Translations under genes and position numbers: made by a program
Notes under the pieces: model-generated
Told to the model about the DNA's origin: nothing
What the model saw: the letters and a program-made list of their open reading frames with translations, nothing else
Database searches by the model: none
Source of the DNA: Beaufortia kweichowensis
Taxonomy: Eukaryota > Chordata > Actinopteri > Cypriniformes > Gastromyzontidae
DNA length: 64,000 bases
Direction: 5' to 3'
NCBI GenBank assembly: GCA_019155185.1
Contig: CM032817.1
Coordinates: forward strand, 4,024,974-4,088,973
Shown: one piece after another, positions 13,101 to 24,712 of the stretch
How positions within the stretch are numbered: the first letter of the stretch is position 1
Layout: each line of letters starts with the position of its first letter

Positions 13101-14152
13101 ATATTTTCAAAGAAAATACACTGAAATATCAGTTTAACTTTGCATCATCCTCTCCATTCATTAAACTGTCCGTCAAAAGTAAAACTCTAAATGAACATGC
13201 CGGTTCCTCAGACAAAACCAACTCAACCAGAACTCACGCAAGCCTGCTGGGCTTAAAATAATATGAAAGATGTGACATAACACATGCCTCTTTAATAAAC
13301 CATGCATGTTGATCGCAAGTACGTAAAGGTCAAAGCTAAGGAGGACCATGTACAGTCATTTTATAGTACTGGCTACATGAGATGTTTAAGTTCCTGCTTT
13401 CTCTCTCAGGCAGACAGGTAAAACACTGCTCTCAGATCAGACGGTGTCCGACAGGTACCCACATTTCCCAACTCTTCATCACCACACTTCCCAAAACACA
13501 AGTGTGTTTGGCCACTGAAACAGAGGCGATTGTGTAATTCCTTCTTGTGAAACGGCAAGGTAAACATCAATGAGGAGATGAAAAGACCTTCATCTTACTC
13601 TGAAAAAAAATTACAGCTACACACTGTAATGAAATCAATCCATCAAATTTAGTGCTAGAGCTACAGTTTCAAGTGACATAATACGTCGTAAACAGTAAAG
13701 TTCAAAAGCAAGTTGAAATAGTGAAGAAAAAAGCACATCCTTTAGACATATTGGCACTGATGCCAATGCAGGGGTCTTTCAGTAGCTGACAATTAAAAAT
13801 GAAATGAAAAACTTCTAAACTTATTACTGATTGCAAAACAAACTGAACTCATTCTCTAAAAATGGCATGACTCGAGGTCCTTATATTTATGTGCAGAAAT
13901 TTCAATAGCAGCAAGTGCATACACACATAAACTTGTCTCCACCCTTGTGGCAATGTTAATGAATTTGAATTCATCTAAATATCACCTGCATAGCCAGCCA
14001 ACTATACTCTCAAATAGGGTCTAACACATCTCATGTTTTAAGCGAACTGATTAATGCCCTATTGAAGAAAAAATCTATTCATATTCCCACAGGGCCGTAG
14101 ATGTGTGTGTGAGGTCATATAATAATGTCCACTGCTGAGTGGGCTTGTCATA
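10178..14152. other. Unique non-coding sequence
   Basis: No convincing gene, RNA or repeat family was seen. Minor simple-sequence features only: TCTATCCATCTATC-like cryptic repeats near 10,640, a GTGTGTGTGTG run near 13,051 and AGATAGATA near 12,968. Confidence 0.45.
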
Positions 14153-14166
14153 GCTCCCTCTGCTGG
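14153..14166 (-). promoter_or_regulatory. Possible CTCF-type motif
   Basis: GCTCCCTCTGCTGG matches the reverse complement of the CTCF core CCASYAGRKGGCRS at 13 of 14 positions. The single mismatch falls on a normally conserved base, so occupancy is uncertain. Confidence 0.3.
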
Positions 14167-14394
14167 TCATGGCAAAAAGCACCACAGTGTCCACACACAA
14201 ATTTCAGCGTCAACAGATGGGGATCAAGCGGTTTAGGCTCTTTCCTGGGAAGGAAAAGAATTCCATGAAGCCTTACACAGGCAGGAAGATGTCTGTGGTG
14301 TAAGAGAGAAGCGGAAGGAAATTAGTCACTGTTTATCTGTTCACACAGTATATCAATCTCTCTCACTTGATACGGATGATACATCATCTCTTCT

Positions 14395-14720
14395 CTCGGC
14401 CCACCCCTCCTAAATTATTTCAAATCCAATTAACTCTCCCACTAGCCTAACGAATGACTAATTTAATTTAGACAAAACAAATAAGCATTGGATGGTGCCC
14501 TTATCATCATTTCCATGACATTCTTTATTCCGAATCTCCTCCTGCGGAGACTGTGATGTTTATTGCTGCCCTGTTATCTCCTCAAATCAAATCAGTGTGA
14601 CATCCAGTGTAAACCCAAACCGATAAGGATCAACACATGAGAACATTGCAGCCGCCAAACACCCCGCGCTCCCCTCGGGGTGAACAAGTCATGGCGTTTG
14701 ACGGTTTCTATAGTGTAAGT
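14395..14720. promoter_or_regulatory. Candidate conserved regulatory block
   Basis: Unique sequence with dense homeodomain-like cores: CCAATTAACTC, GACTAATTTAATTTAGAC and ATTATTTC, plus CATTTCCATGACATTC. It also has a short GC-rich inverted piece (CTCCTGCGGAG) and a C/G-rich hairpin-like CCCCGCGCTCCCCTCGGGG. The texture resembles vertebrate developmental enhancers; alignment to other fish would decide. Confidence 0.25.
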
Positions 14721-14880
14721 CCCAAAACTGCCAATCTGTTTTATTAGTTACCTGCAGTCATCATCGTAAAGTTGTTTACATGCTTGTGTGTATAGTGAGC
14801 ATGACACACGCTGCAAGCCTATACTGACAGATTAGACCTGCCGTGGATTCAGAAACTCATAATTAAAGACACTCTGCTAT

Positions 14881-14995
14881 TATTTATTCATCCTCACTCC
14901 AATTCTGTATGACTTTTTTCTTGGAAGACAAAAGATGAAATGTTTCCTGCCACATATTTTTATCAAAAAAAGTATCAAAGAGCATTTCATACAAC
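14881..14995. mobile_element. Decayed MITE fragment (GGGATAGTTCACC family)
   Basis: ATTCATCCTCACTCCAATTC, CTGTATGACTTTTTTCTTGG and AAGACAAAAGATGAAATG follow, in order, the internal phrase of the cyprinid MITE family (tcacccycatg...ctgtatgactttctttcttctgtggaacacaaaagaag, from memory). The terminal repeats are lost. It is probably related to the intact element at 8,026 and the fragment at 26,336. Confidence 0.45.
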
Positions 14996-15050
14996 TTAAA
15001 GAAAACTGCTCTAGCTCTCGTTAGAAATGTATGCAAAGAGGAGGAATGTC

Positions 15051-15150
15051 TCACTCATGAACGAATCGTTCTTTTGAGTCAGATCATTTTATTTAATCAA
15101 ATGATTCACCTCATCAAACTGGTCTAAATGATTTGTTCATGAACCTGACT
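15051..15150. repeat. Fragment of ATGATTC/GAATCGTT-rich dispersed repeat
   Basis: Repeated near-palindromic words (CATGAACGAATCGTTC, AATGATTC, AAATGATTTG, TTCATGAAC) are characteristic of a fish DNA repeat that I recall as 'gaatcgattcattcatgaacgaatcg'. There are no clear ends and the family is not assigned. Confidence 0.4.
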
Positions 15151-17690
15151 AATCCAGGTCAACTGAGGTCGACTTCCAGATCTGAGTGGAATTTATGTAA
15201 AATTTATTATGTAATATTTATGTAAAAAAGATAATGATGATTAAAATTTTGATATAAATTTTGCAATATTCATGTGAATTAAAAGTTTTTAAAACTTTTA
15301 AGTTACAAGGTTAAATTTCCACTTCTTCCTTTCTTTCAGTATAAAAAACAGCAGCCTATAAAATTTCTCAAAAATTCACTTCTGTGTTCAAAAAAAGTCA
15401 TTTTTGAATGAAATTAACCTAATTTTGGGTGGAGAGGGAGGGGCAATCTAACCTCTGAATCAGGCTAGCAGCTGATTGATAGCAGGCCTACGTGTGCTCT
15501 CGAGGCTCTGATCAGATTTACTGTACATAATTGAAGGTTGGACTCAAGTACTTCCTCTGACCGCGACCGAGAGGTTGGAAGAGAAGGTTTCCACTGCCGG
15601 GTCTCCTTTAGAGCCAAAAGCGGTTGATGATTTGTGAAGTGAACTTCCACTTCTCTGAAAAGTACCTTTATGGTGAAGGGTTAAGGTGTGACTGACTGCT
15701 CACGTATGCATGTGAAGAACGTCCACGAGTACAATGCTTTTACACATTGGAAACAAAGTGCTTCATTCATATAGCAGTTCTTTCTTTCTTCACTTTCTTT
15801 CCGATGAGGCGAGCCCATAAATAAAGAAGGCACGGGAGCCTCTGCATTATAAAGCCGAAAGGTGTTTGCTTTTCAAAGAAAGGACGTGTGTGTACAGGAA
15901 ATGCCCTGTGGCTTGACATGCGTTCTCTTACAGTTGCAAAGCCCAGGTATTAAGAAGATAAAACACAACAAAGAATGCAAAACAATGGGCAGGTCATTCC
16001 TAACATACTCTTGTGGGTCAGGTCAGTTGTGGAAGTAAACACTGCTCACCAGAGACGTTCGTCAGGTTCATGAATGCACTCTGTTTTATACTCTATTTCT
16101 CCTCACAAATTCCTGTTGAATGCACAAGGCCTGTCAAAGATCAGATTAATAAAGAGCAGACAGGCGCGCAACAAGAATGCTGGTGGGATTTCTTTTCAAC
16201 AGGCGGCTGTCTGACAGGGCTTTTCTCTGATCTTTAGTAGCTGTTGGAAGTGATTCATTGACATGCAACTTAGTTGGATCCTGATTCATAAGAAACAAAT
16301 TTATCTTTTGCTAAAAACTCTCCACCACTGCTGGCTTGTATGTTTCACTTAGAGTTTCAAATGTGAGATGCGAAGCATAATTCAACAAGTGTTGCAACAG
16401 AAGGAAAGATATGGGCGGTTAGTCATCATTATCACATCTGCATGTTGCAGATGTAAATGTCTGGAGAATACTTTGTTTTTCAATCTTGCTGATAATTGTC
16501 AGTTAAAGGATAATCACGCTGACTATATATGTGAAACACCACTGTTTAAATCAACAAAACTCATAAATCACATACTGTATGGGCTATAAAAAAAGAAAAC
16601 TGTAATTGGAGAGAGATGAGGTTTGCAAAATTAAAATACTTCCATAAAAGCTGCAAAGAAGTTAGTAAAAAACTAGATTTTCTTAAGAAAATAAGGGGGT
16701 GCATGTCTTTGCAAAATGTATATCTGCAGTGTTGGAGTCAGTTTGACGATTTTTCCACAGTTTCTCAATGTCTCAATGATATTGTGTTGCTAAGATCTTT
16801 TGAGCCCCCAGTGCCTCATCAAGAAGCATGTATACATTGCCCCATGTCAAAGTAGTCCACCCCCATGTCTCAATATTAGTCTGTCGTCTACATACTGTAC
16901 TATATGATCCCATAAGTTCAAAGTTTATGGGTGTCTGATCGCTAAGCAAAGTAATAGCACAAACACTAAATCTAACAGGGTTTGTTTGAATGCAGACAGC
17001 AATAAAGACACAATTCAAAGCTACAAAGATACAGAATTAGTGAGAGATATAGAGACAAAGAGGAAAAAGATAAAGAGAGCTTGACAGAGAATCCCAGCCT
17101 TTGTTCTACATATAGAGCACTTTAACTTGCCATACCATTGAAAGATGGACAGATAGGAAACTGCAGGAGAACAAAAGTGTAGTGTGTGAACTATGATTAT
17201 TTCCATAGTGATGAGACAATTGTAACTGCCCTTCCAAAGTTGCTCTAAGGCATTTTCTGATAGATACCTGGGAACAACATAAAGCTCACACACAATACTT
17301 GAAATCAAATATTTATGTAAAGAGTTCTTGTGAACTTTGAATTATCCACACTGCGGATCTCATGATAAGCATCTGGATGACAGGCAGCATGACCTTTTAT
17401 TCTTAACTGTGGTTCTGCCACTCTTCTGAACTCCGGCTCTACTTCCTAATAGCACGCTCAATTGACCTTCAAATAATCAGAAGACTCATCCAAGCTTCCA
17501 GCTTTACTGCACTGCACTCTTTACACAAACCAGGGCCGGTCTCACTGTGCATCACTCAGCCTATACATGTGGGGTTTTATTGTTGCTTCATGCCGATTGT
17601 GATATAAATCCACGGATGAGGAATATAAGACACTGACAGACAGTTGAAACGAGGCCAATATGCACCGCTTGAACTCAAATCTGTAATACC
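15151..17690. other. Unique non-coding sequence
   Basis: No gene, RNA or recognised repeat. The short frames near 16.0-17.3 kb are unremarkable. Purine-rich AGAGATATAGAGACAAAGAG (about 17,042) is simple sequence. Confidence 0.45.
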
Positions 17691-17698
17691 CCACATCG

Positions 17699-17712
17699 CC
17701 AGCAGATGGCAG
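17699..17712 (+). promoter_or_regulatory. CTCF-type binding motif
   Basis: CCAGCAGATGGCAG matches every position of the vertebrate CTCF core consensus CCASYAGRKGGCRS and is followed by TGTG. CTCF is a zinc-finger architectural protein that marks insulators and loop anchors. The motif overlaps the start of the 88-codon frame at 17,706. Motif presence is seen directly; binding is inference. Confidence 0.55.
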
Positions 17713-17972
17713 TGTGCTGTCTGCTCAGTCCGGCAGGGCAACGCAAGGTGGTAAATCTCACCGGGCGATGGGTTGTGTGCAAAGATACTGCCACAGCAGC
17801 AAAAATAAGCTTAACCGTTAATGAAGAGAAGCATCCAAAGGGAGAACTCAAGAGCTCCCTGAGAGACCTGTCTGTAAAATTGTCAACACAACGAGAGGTT
17901 TTCAAAGACCTGCAACAGCTCATTGATGCACTGAGAGACAGACGACAGTCAGTGGGCAGACAGATAGTGTGA
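17706..17972 (+). CDS. Candidate coding segment with coiled-coil heptad (88 codons)
   Basis: The product is not recognised. The frame runs from an ATG inside the CTCF motif to a TGA at 17,970. Its C-terminal third is striking: from codon 48 (17,847) hydrophobic residues fall on heptad positions for about four turns (L, L, L, L, Q, F, L, I, L at spacings 4-3-4-3-4-3-4-3), in a segment reading ELKSSLRDLSVKLSTQ then REVFKDLQQLIDALRD. That is a textbook parallel coiled-coil pattern and is unlikely in random DNA of this composition. The N-terminal part is less protein-like, and a splice acceptor-like CTGTCTGCTCAG ends at about 17,729, so the real unit may be a terminal exon starting there. An AATAAA lies at about 18,366. 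It could equally be a retro-copied remnant or chance; no homologue is identified. Confidence 0.25.
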   Translation: MAVCCLLSPAGQRKVVNLTGRWVVCKDTATAAKISLTVNEEKHPKGELKSSLRDLSVKLSTQREVFKDLQQLIDALRDRRQSVGRQIV

Positions 17973-18600
17973 CAGACTCTAATGCCCTCACAGTCAGCAG
18001 TTATTTACTCCAGTCATCGACTGACCCGCTTATTTCGGAGAGCTATATCAATCTTTTCTCCTGCCGAGCCGGCACCAGCTGCGTAGGCAAAGATTCTCAG
18101 GATGTGCCTCTAAAAGGCTAGTTTACACTGCACAAGCAAATGGCAAACATTTCAAACATTGCAAAGTCGTCTGTTGGATTTATAATGTTGTGAAAACAAA
18201 ACTGCTATGTTCACACCAACTCATAAAACACCAACGGGGTTAACAAACTGGTTGATGGTAACACTTGGCATTTTTGTGGGCAGTGCGAATTAATAAATCA
18301 CGCAAGCTTATTAGAACTGAAAGGACTTCTTTCTTAACAGATTCTCATCTAATGTATGTCTAAAAAAATAAAACAGTATTTTCTAATGTAAATGCCTGTT
18401 TCAGAAAATACAAACAATTTTTTATCTTACAACAAATACTGTAAGTGGAGTATTATAACATCACAATTATACTATATTACTATCTGTCTTTAGTCAGAAG
18501 TGACTGGGCTTATTCTCCCATTAGTATGACTCACAGGCTTTTACTACTGGCACTGCTGTGCTAAAAGATTCAGGAATAAAGTGAGTCCTCATACTCTACT
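17973..18600. other. Unique non-coding sequence, possible repeat remnant
   Basis: AT-rich. TTACACTGCACAAGC (about 18,123) and TGTTCACACCAACTC (about 18,208) recall the 'ttcacac' phrases of hAT-like MITEs, but no ends are seen. Confidence 0.35.
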
Positions 18601-18645
18601 GAATTTCCCCTGTGGGATCAATAAAGTCCATCTATTTGTCTATCC
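18601..18645 (+). mobile_element. 3' tail of a fish LINE/SINE
   Basis: GAATTTCCCCTGTGGGATCA followed by ATAAAGT and degenerate TCTATTTGTCTATCC matches the stem-loop plus simple-repeat tail (aatttccccttggggatcaataaagtatctatc) shared by many fish retroposons, as I recall. Upstream body sequence is not recognisable, as expected for a severely 5'-truncated insertion. Confidence 0.5.
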
Positions 18646-19491
18646 ACGTCATTGCAGCAGCATGTATCTTGCTCGACACGTTTCATTCCCTCAGGACTAA
18701 TACGAAGTGACAGCAAGATGTCTGATGTTCCCCAGGGTACTGATCACAAATATACAGACACAGTGTGCAGTCATGTTGAAACAAGACCACTGGTGCTGAC
18801 AATGGATTTTTGACAAATCAGTATACATTGAGATAAGGTCAGGAGGAGGTTAAATTAAAAAGCTATATTTTTTAATATAAGTATTAATTATAATATTCTA
18901 AAAAAAATTGCACAACATTTATAAAAATCGCTAACTGTTATGAAATTAATATCACAATGCAAAAATCATAAAGGTCTCATAAAATACAATTTCTTACATT
19001 TACAAAGAGACACGCAGAGAACTCTTTTGCTTGAAAAATAAATGTAAATATAATTGCACAGCCGGGTGTGACTCGTGTCACTAATAGGAGTTTTAATGGT
19101 CTGAGGGTCTCAGTGAAGGTCATAAACAGGCTGACCTTTGGTAGAGGCACACACACGTACACTAAATTATGGATTAGAGGCTGAAGTATTTTTTCCACCC
19201 TCCACTCCAATTTAATTTTATTATCACAGTGGAAGGACAAAGGTGAGTCTTTCACAGATCATCTGTCAAAGATGCAATCTTTACATTATTTAAAAAGCCC
19301 TTCTGGCTGACAGACATCTTCAACATGAATGCACAAATGCAAGTTCACCTGTAGAAACACAAAGGTTAGATTTTACACTATCATGGTAGCACTAATTTAT
19401 ATGATCCTTTCACCACATAATCAAAAAAGAAAATGACAACAAAAACAGTTTCCGTTATAAATAATAAATAATGTCATATTTGTAATATGTG
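18646..19491. other. Unique AT-rich non-coding sequence
   Basis: Nothing recognised. Confidence 0.45.
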
Positions 19492-19493
19492 TA

Positions 19494-19553
<60 letters not shown>

Positions 19554-19600
19554 GCAATTGTCAATAATGATAATAATAAATAATAATAATAATAATACTT
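19492..19600. repeat. (ATT)n/(AAT)n inverted microsatellite
   Basis: About 62 bp of ATT repeats (19,492-19,553) are followed by ATTGCAATTGTCAAT and then about 38 bp of interrupted AAT/TAA repeats. The two halves are complementary, with the centre ATTATTG...CAATAAT closing on the loop CAATTGT. The whole tract can therefore fold into a long imperfect hairpin or cruciform. Confidence 0.9.
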
Positions 19601-22015
19601 AACAATAATGCAATATTTTAGTCCTTTTTAAGGTTAAATGTAAAATGATCTCAGCTTCTTTTGACCATTAACAACGGACTAACTTGGATAAACTTGCTAT
19701 TCTTAAAAGTAGTACCTACTTTCCCTTTTAGCACTAGCACTACAGTTTATTTCCCCTAGGCAAACAATCTCTATGTTGTAATCTTTTTAAACAGTTAGTC
19801 CTGTCAGGAAACCTTCTCAAACTCAAACAGAGCTTTGCGGAAGCATCCATTCGAGAGCTTTTTCGCTGCAAGTGTAATGAAGAGGTCTAGAGAGATAGTG
19901 TGCAGGTAATGAAGTGGCTCTGTGCAGCGCAGGGAACCCGGGCTCTGTTCATCAATAGATCTCTAGTCCTGCACCATTACAGATACATTAGACAAAAGTG
20001 GATGCTCTGAAAAAGGAAAAACCTGAAAGGATGAACAGCATTTCAAGGAGCCATAGTTTCCAGGCCATATTTAGGATGTCTGGATCAAGCCATCCAGCCT
20101 TTAATTGGTCAGCAGCTGAATTTTAGCCTCCAGCTCAATCTGTCTCAAATTGTTTTTACTCATTTCGCTTGTGTCTGGTCTTTGGGTCTCAAATTTGGTG
20201 GAGCTTCCTGCCTGCCAGTTTGACTGGCAACGTGCACTTAAGCTGTCAGTATTATATGATAGCTCAACGTTGAATTAGATGCTCGAAGCTGCAACAAAAC
20301 TGTAATTTGATGAGTGTTGGTGAAGGAAAATAAAACGCCCTGCTCTCTCAAAAATCCATTTGCTTCGCTTGGAAACCTTAAAGAGGACTGCAGTGCTGGG
20401 AGATTTACTCAGGTCTGTCATGTCGACTCATTATTTGGGAGCGGAGGTGCGGAAAGGCCTGTACTGGTTTGGCTGAGGTTGGCGGGCACCCTGCAGACAT
20501 CCCAGTCCAACGGCATCTCATTCCACTTAACTTTTACTGTACCAACCAACACGTGGGGTTTTCGCTGAAAATCTGCTTGTACAACTCAAACATCATATTT
20601 ATGGCGAATCTAAATATTCACTGGTTTTTTTTGCGTTACGGGGTGTATCCATGTGTGTATGCCTTTCAGGCACTACGCGACGCCACTGTGTTGGTTCTCC
20701 CATAACAGTCGAGTCGGTACTGGGTGTGGGAGTGACAGACCGTCGCCCCGCGTGGTGCCTCACACTTCAGCTGCTACAATCTGGGATTTATGGCATATAT
20801 CTAGAAGGAAAAGGACCTGACAGGGATTTGAATATGGGCATGATTTCATCTGGCAAGTATGCCCCTGTTAACACAAAGTCATTCATTAGAATGTCACTGC
20901 AGGTCAAAAACACACTAATATGCTAATTCTGAAGGTTTCTTATGAGTAGTCGGGGCTTTAGACGGCACGCCCCGGGCCCGCCCACAGTCTGTTTATTAAC
21001 TGCATGTCGCACACAAAACAGCAGAAGCTCAAATCCAATTGACTTGCTGCTATGCAAAAATGAACAAGATAAACAAACAAACCACAAGGGCACTTTACAC
21101 GTCATTTAATCCATCTCTCCTATTTATACAGTTTAAAGTTGAGGGTTTCCCTACCAGAATATGGTGTCAATGTCATGTTCTTGGCTACATTTCACAAGTT
21201 AATGTAATAGTCAGGCTTTAAGAATCATACAAATCTCAGTTACTAAAGTACAACTTTTCAAATCCCATATTAACACAATACGTCCAAAGCTAAGATGGAC
21301 TAAAATAAAGATGAAAAGGTAAAAATAAATATATCAATTAGTTTAAATTGACTAAGGGAAGTCTCAAATGGTGTAACAGATGACTGTGTGTCACTTTCTG
21401 TACCGGTGTGGTTTTAAAAAGTCATTGGACCACTGTGCTCAAGGAGCCCAGAGAACAGATGTGTTCGGTCAAAGGTCCAGAGCAGACCATAAGAGACACT
21501 GTAGAGTCCATCACATTAAAATTAAATGTTTCAAATACAGCAAAGTTTCAAGTTGGTGGTAGAATTTAGTTCCTGAGATCAGATATGGCTGCATGAATTT
21601 AAAGTGCCCTTCACTGGTTTGCAGTGATATTGATTTATTTAGCAACACAATCCCTATATGAACCCATTAGAGGCACAACGTCTTTCAGATTTTCTGCCTA
21701 AATCCAACAAAACATAAAAGATCTGTACATTTTGTCCACCAACGCATCAACTCTTGAAACAAATCCTGCATGGACACGAGCCAAACACAACCATGTCTAC
21801 TATACCTTCTTGCTTCAAAAGGCTCAACGCTAAATGTTTAAATAGAAAACTGATGCAGTGTCGCAAGGAGACAAGTTATCACATTTCGGAGGCTCGGCTA
21901 TGCCCAGAACCAGCAAGGGACCAGTGTTAAATCTTTGCTTGGGAATAACTTAGAAGTTAGTTCGGTGGGTCAGAATGAAAACGACACTGTATGAGCATCG
22001 CTCTGCAGAGGACAA
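19601..22015. other. Unique non-coding sequence
   Basis: No gene. Several 60-90 codon frames at 20.3-21.2 kb on both strands lack coding signatures. The patch 20,940-20,995 is GC-rich (CACGCCCCGGGCCCGCCCAC). No recognised repeat. Confidence 0.45.
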
Positions 22016-22320
22016 AGTGCATCTACTCGTTTTACGCAGCCTCCCTCGGCTCCAGGATAAAAGGTAAGGCTAATGCACGACCAATGACTTGATTTATACC
22101 CCCCTCCTTTCTACAGGCCTATTAAGGGTAAGACAATATTTTCATATTGTTTTATTAAACACCATGTGGGATTATTTATTACCCGAGTCCCCAGGCGGCC
22201 ATAGCCACGGTTGTAGCCATTTACAGTGGCCGTGACCCACTGAAAAGTCCAATTGAAACACCATTAGCAGAAAAAAAGGGGAATAAATGGATGTCCTGCA
22301 TTAGGCTGGCCGGGCTGATG
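22016..22320. promoter_or_regulatory. Candidate conserved regulatory block with SOX-like palindrome
   Basis: Unique sequence with an inverted SOX-type pair, ACAATA-(6 bp)-TATTGT at 22,133-22,150, a bicoid/OTX-like GGGATTA at 22,168-22,174, homeodomain cores CCATTAGC and CCAATTGAAACACC, and CCATAGCCACGG. The mix of motifs without repeats suggests a developmental enhancer. A splice-like CTCCTTTCTACAG (ending 22,116) followed by GTAAGAC only 11 bp later is noted but not believed. Confidence 0.3.
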
Positions 22321-23484
<1,164 letters not shown>

Positions 23485-24535
23485 TTTGCATAGAGGGAGG
23501 AGACTTTAAATGGCAAGACAAAATGAAGAGCCTCTGTTTTTGGCCCTGCACGCCCCATCAAACGATATAGCAGCCCCGCTGGCTGCCAGAGCAACACTCC
23601 TGTCAACACAACTCACTGACTCATGAACAGATAAAGAGAGAATGATACAGAGGATAAAACAACAAGACAACCAAATGCAATCTTCACAAAGATCATCTAA
23701 CCCTGTCAACAACTGAGCAAATCTCTTTAACTTTCCAGAGCGTTTTATGTACAGACTTTAAATGGCCAAACAGGTATTATTGTGAACTGCCAGAGCTACA
23801 GACAGGTGTGAAAAGGAGATGAAGGTCTAGCAGGGCTGACCGCTGTTCCACGCTGACAGGTTTGTCATACTTCCTGTTGTACTGACAGATCAGGCGGCAC
23901 AAAGACGCTCTCCTCCATCTCTTTTACAGGAGCACAACAGCTGCCGCTGTTCTGTAGATGAGTTCTGTCAGTCAAAGCCACTTGCAGCCTGTTACAATGT
24001 GCCGCGGTTGCAAAATGACGGTCAACAAATGCATGCTTGAACATGCATCTGTATATGCGCTTTTTCTGTTTTTTAGAAAGTGCAAGGAAGCGAGAATAGG
24101 AGTGATTTTGTTTTGACGTGTCGCAACGTGCCGGTACACTTGGCGGTAATGTTGCGGCACAATAATATAAAATTCATGTGATGTGTGTAAAGAAGCTGGC
24201 TACAATATGATTTATAAACTATTTCTTTAATTTACAGGATAATCAAAAATTCTAAATAAAAAATGTGTACATGTACCATATAACACATTTCACAGCATAA
24301 TACAGTAGCTCCTAAACCAATAAACCCATTTTCTACCACTAATTTCCTGTTTCTCTATATCGCCCAATCTAATAAAAGGCAAAACACCCATAAATAAAAG
24401 AAAATAAATCTATAAGCTAATAAAACTACAGCATGAGAGACTGCCTCAAATCAATGTGTTCAGCGCTCTGATGTGGCTAAGCCACACACACACACGCATA
24501 GGGCATGCTGATAAACTTTATCTCCGTAATCCTTG
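23485..24535. other. Unique non-coding sequence
   Basis: No gene recognised. A GTGGCTAAGCCAC inverted repeat sits at about 24,473-24,485, next to a CA run. Confidence 0.45.
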
Positions 24536-24539
24536 GCTT

Positions 24540-24712
24540 TAGGACAAACAAGTGTTTATTATAGATTTTCTTTATAAGTGACAAGCTAATTATGGCGCTA
24601 AGCCAGTGTGTATTAGCAGAGGCCCATTTAGCCTTGATAGCATCGGCATTGCTAATGAACAGCACTGGAGAACCTCTCTGGCACCACATTAAGAGTAAAT
24701 TTAGATTAAATT
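24540..24712. promoter_or_regulatory. Candidate conserved regulatory block
   Basis: Homeodomain cores recur: GCTAATTATGG, TGTATTAGC, CATTGCTAATGAAC and GATTAAATTGC, interspersed with GCGCTAAGCCAG and GAGGCCCATTTAGCC. The sequence is unique and unlike any repeat here. Enhancer-like texture only. Confidence 0.25.

Noticed and set aside
22117..22127. 11-bp interval between CTCCTTTCTACAG and GTAAGAC
   Set aside because: Too short for a normal exon, with no frame constraint; it lies inside an enhancer-like block.
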